Shown here: positions 63,054-64,000 of the stretch, in pieces | Position numbering within the stretch: the first letter of the stretch is position 1 | Layout of the letters: each line of letters starts with the position of its first letter | Source of the DNA: Cyanoderma ruficeps | Lineage: Eukaryota > Chordata > Aves > Passeriformes > Timaliidae | Assembly: GCA_008694505.1 (NCBI GenBank) | Contig: VZDJ01000200.1 | Span: 127,869 to 191,868, forward strand | Direction: 5' to 3' | DNA length: 64,000 nucleotides | Notes under the pieces: model-generated | Databases searched by the model: none | What the model was told of the DNA's origin: nothing | The model's input: the letters and a program-made list of their open reading frames with translations, nothing else | Position numbers and translations under genes: made by a program

Positions 63054-64000
63054 CTGGAAAAGGAATTGAAGGGGCTGCAGGAGCTGATCAGGCAGGGGAG
63101 GCCCAGCCTGACTATGCACCCATGGGTACTGCTGGGTCACCCTCCCAAGCGGGAGTTTCCAGCTCTAATCCTGGTTGCGGAAAACAAGTTTGGCAACTGG
63201 TTACAGCAGCAGCCAAGGAAAAGGTTTTTTTTAAAAAATGGATTTTTGTGGAGGAGGAAAAGCTGGATGGCTCTGCCTCTGGCCCTTCATGGTGACTTTT
63301 GGAGCACCCTGAACTCCACAGGCATCAAACTGGGAGGGGATGATGCAAACTGGTTTCTGCCAGTGCGTTTCCTGTGGCAGGAGGTAACTTCACTGCTATC
63401 TCTGGTCTCCACCTCCAAACCAAACAAAAGCTGAGGAGAATTCCCAGACATGCCCTACAGCACCAAGACTCCTGCCTACCCTTATCTCTGGGTCTGATCA
63501 ATTCCAGGGCATTTATCTCCCTTTCCTCCATGAAAACCATCAAATCCTAAAAAAATACCTCAAAGTCAGTCTCTCCCCATGATGTCTAACCATCAAAAAA
63601 AGACATTTTCCCAGTGTGACATTCCCTCCTCTCCCACCCATGGCTTGCCTGCCCAAGGAAGCAGGGATTCATGCTCCTATCACCAAGTGAAAGTGATTAT
63701 TCTGAATAAATTAAAGGTGCTTTGGAGGGGGTTGGGCTGAGGAGGATGAGGAGGAGGCACAGGCAGTCACCCGAGGGTGTCACACGTTCGTCACAGCTAC
63801 TTCCTCAGCTACTCTCAGCTCTAGTTTGCAAACTTCCTGATTTCTATCTGAGAGATTGGATCAGGCTCTTCTAACAGCCCAAGAGTCTGCTTGGCTGGGG
63901 CAGTGCAAAAATTTGGGTGAAATTTCATTCAGCCAGGATAGATTGTGGTAGTGGTGTTTTCCTGGTGTTAATATATTGAACTCTAACTAAAAAAACAAAA
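63054..64000. other. DBNL upstream intron to window edge
   Basis: Unique, AT-richer sequence (A-runs near 63230 and 63550, AT-rich right end). No exon matching the DBNL coiled-coil region was found, so the next upstream exon should lie beyond the window. Confidence 0.5.

Overview
The window is vertebrate nuclear DNA, almost certainly from a bird. The interspersed repeats I recognise are CR1-type LINE fragments, with no Alu or L1. Introns are short, GC-rich and full of minisatellites, as on avian microchromosomes, and the proteins align to their mammalian orthologues nearly end to end. The species cannot be named from the sequence alone.

Eight genes can be reconstructed exon by exon. CAMK2B (+, about 25-16015) lacks its first coding exon, which lies left of the window. 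YKT6 (-, 18375-25042), GCK (+, 27219-34145), an NK-lysin/granulysin gene (-, 36612-37728), POLD2 (+, 39095-44502) and AEBP1 (-, 44957-52023) are complete. A CAPG-like gelsolin-family gene (+, 55172-57953) carries several lesions. DBNL (-, 60124-63053) contributes its last four exons and continues right of the window. For the intact genes the exon phases add up exactly: YKT6 198 aa, GCK 465 aa, NK-lysin 153 aa, POLD2 468 aa, AEBP1 1135 aa, and 522 codons of CAMK2B including the stop.

Transcription alternates: CAMK2B>, <YKT6, GCK>, <NK-lysin, POLD2>, <AEBP1, CAPG>, <DBNL. This gives four convergent 3' ends and three divergent promoter regions. CpG-rich promoters are visible upstream of YKT6 and POLD2, and NK-lysin has a TATA box. 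CAMK2B, YKT6, GCK, POLD2, AEBP1 and DBNL are neighbours on human 7p13, whereas the human relatives of NK-lysin (GNLY) and CAPG lie on 2p11.2. The window therefore joins two human synteny blocks. MYL7, which lies between GCK and POLD2 in human, was not seen; NK-lysin occupies that interval.

The genes do not form one pathway. They serve calcium signalling (CAMK2B), SNARE traffic (YKT6), glucose sensing (GCK), innate immunity (NK-lysin), DNA replication (POLD2), extracellular matrix (AEBP1) and actin dynamics (CAPG, DBNL).

The rest is intron, UTR and intergenic DNA dominated by tandem repeats and CR1 fragments. Most long open frames outside the listed exons are by-products of these repeats. The most interesting signals are the broken CAPG-like gene, NK-lysin inside a 7p13-like block, a possible 73-nt alternative exon in CAMK2B, a regular array of inverted CCAAT motifs between GCK and NK-lysin, and the minisatellite in the CAMK2B beta-specific region. 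No clearly undescribed system was found.
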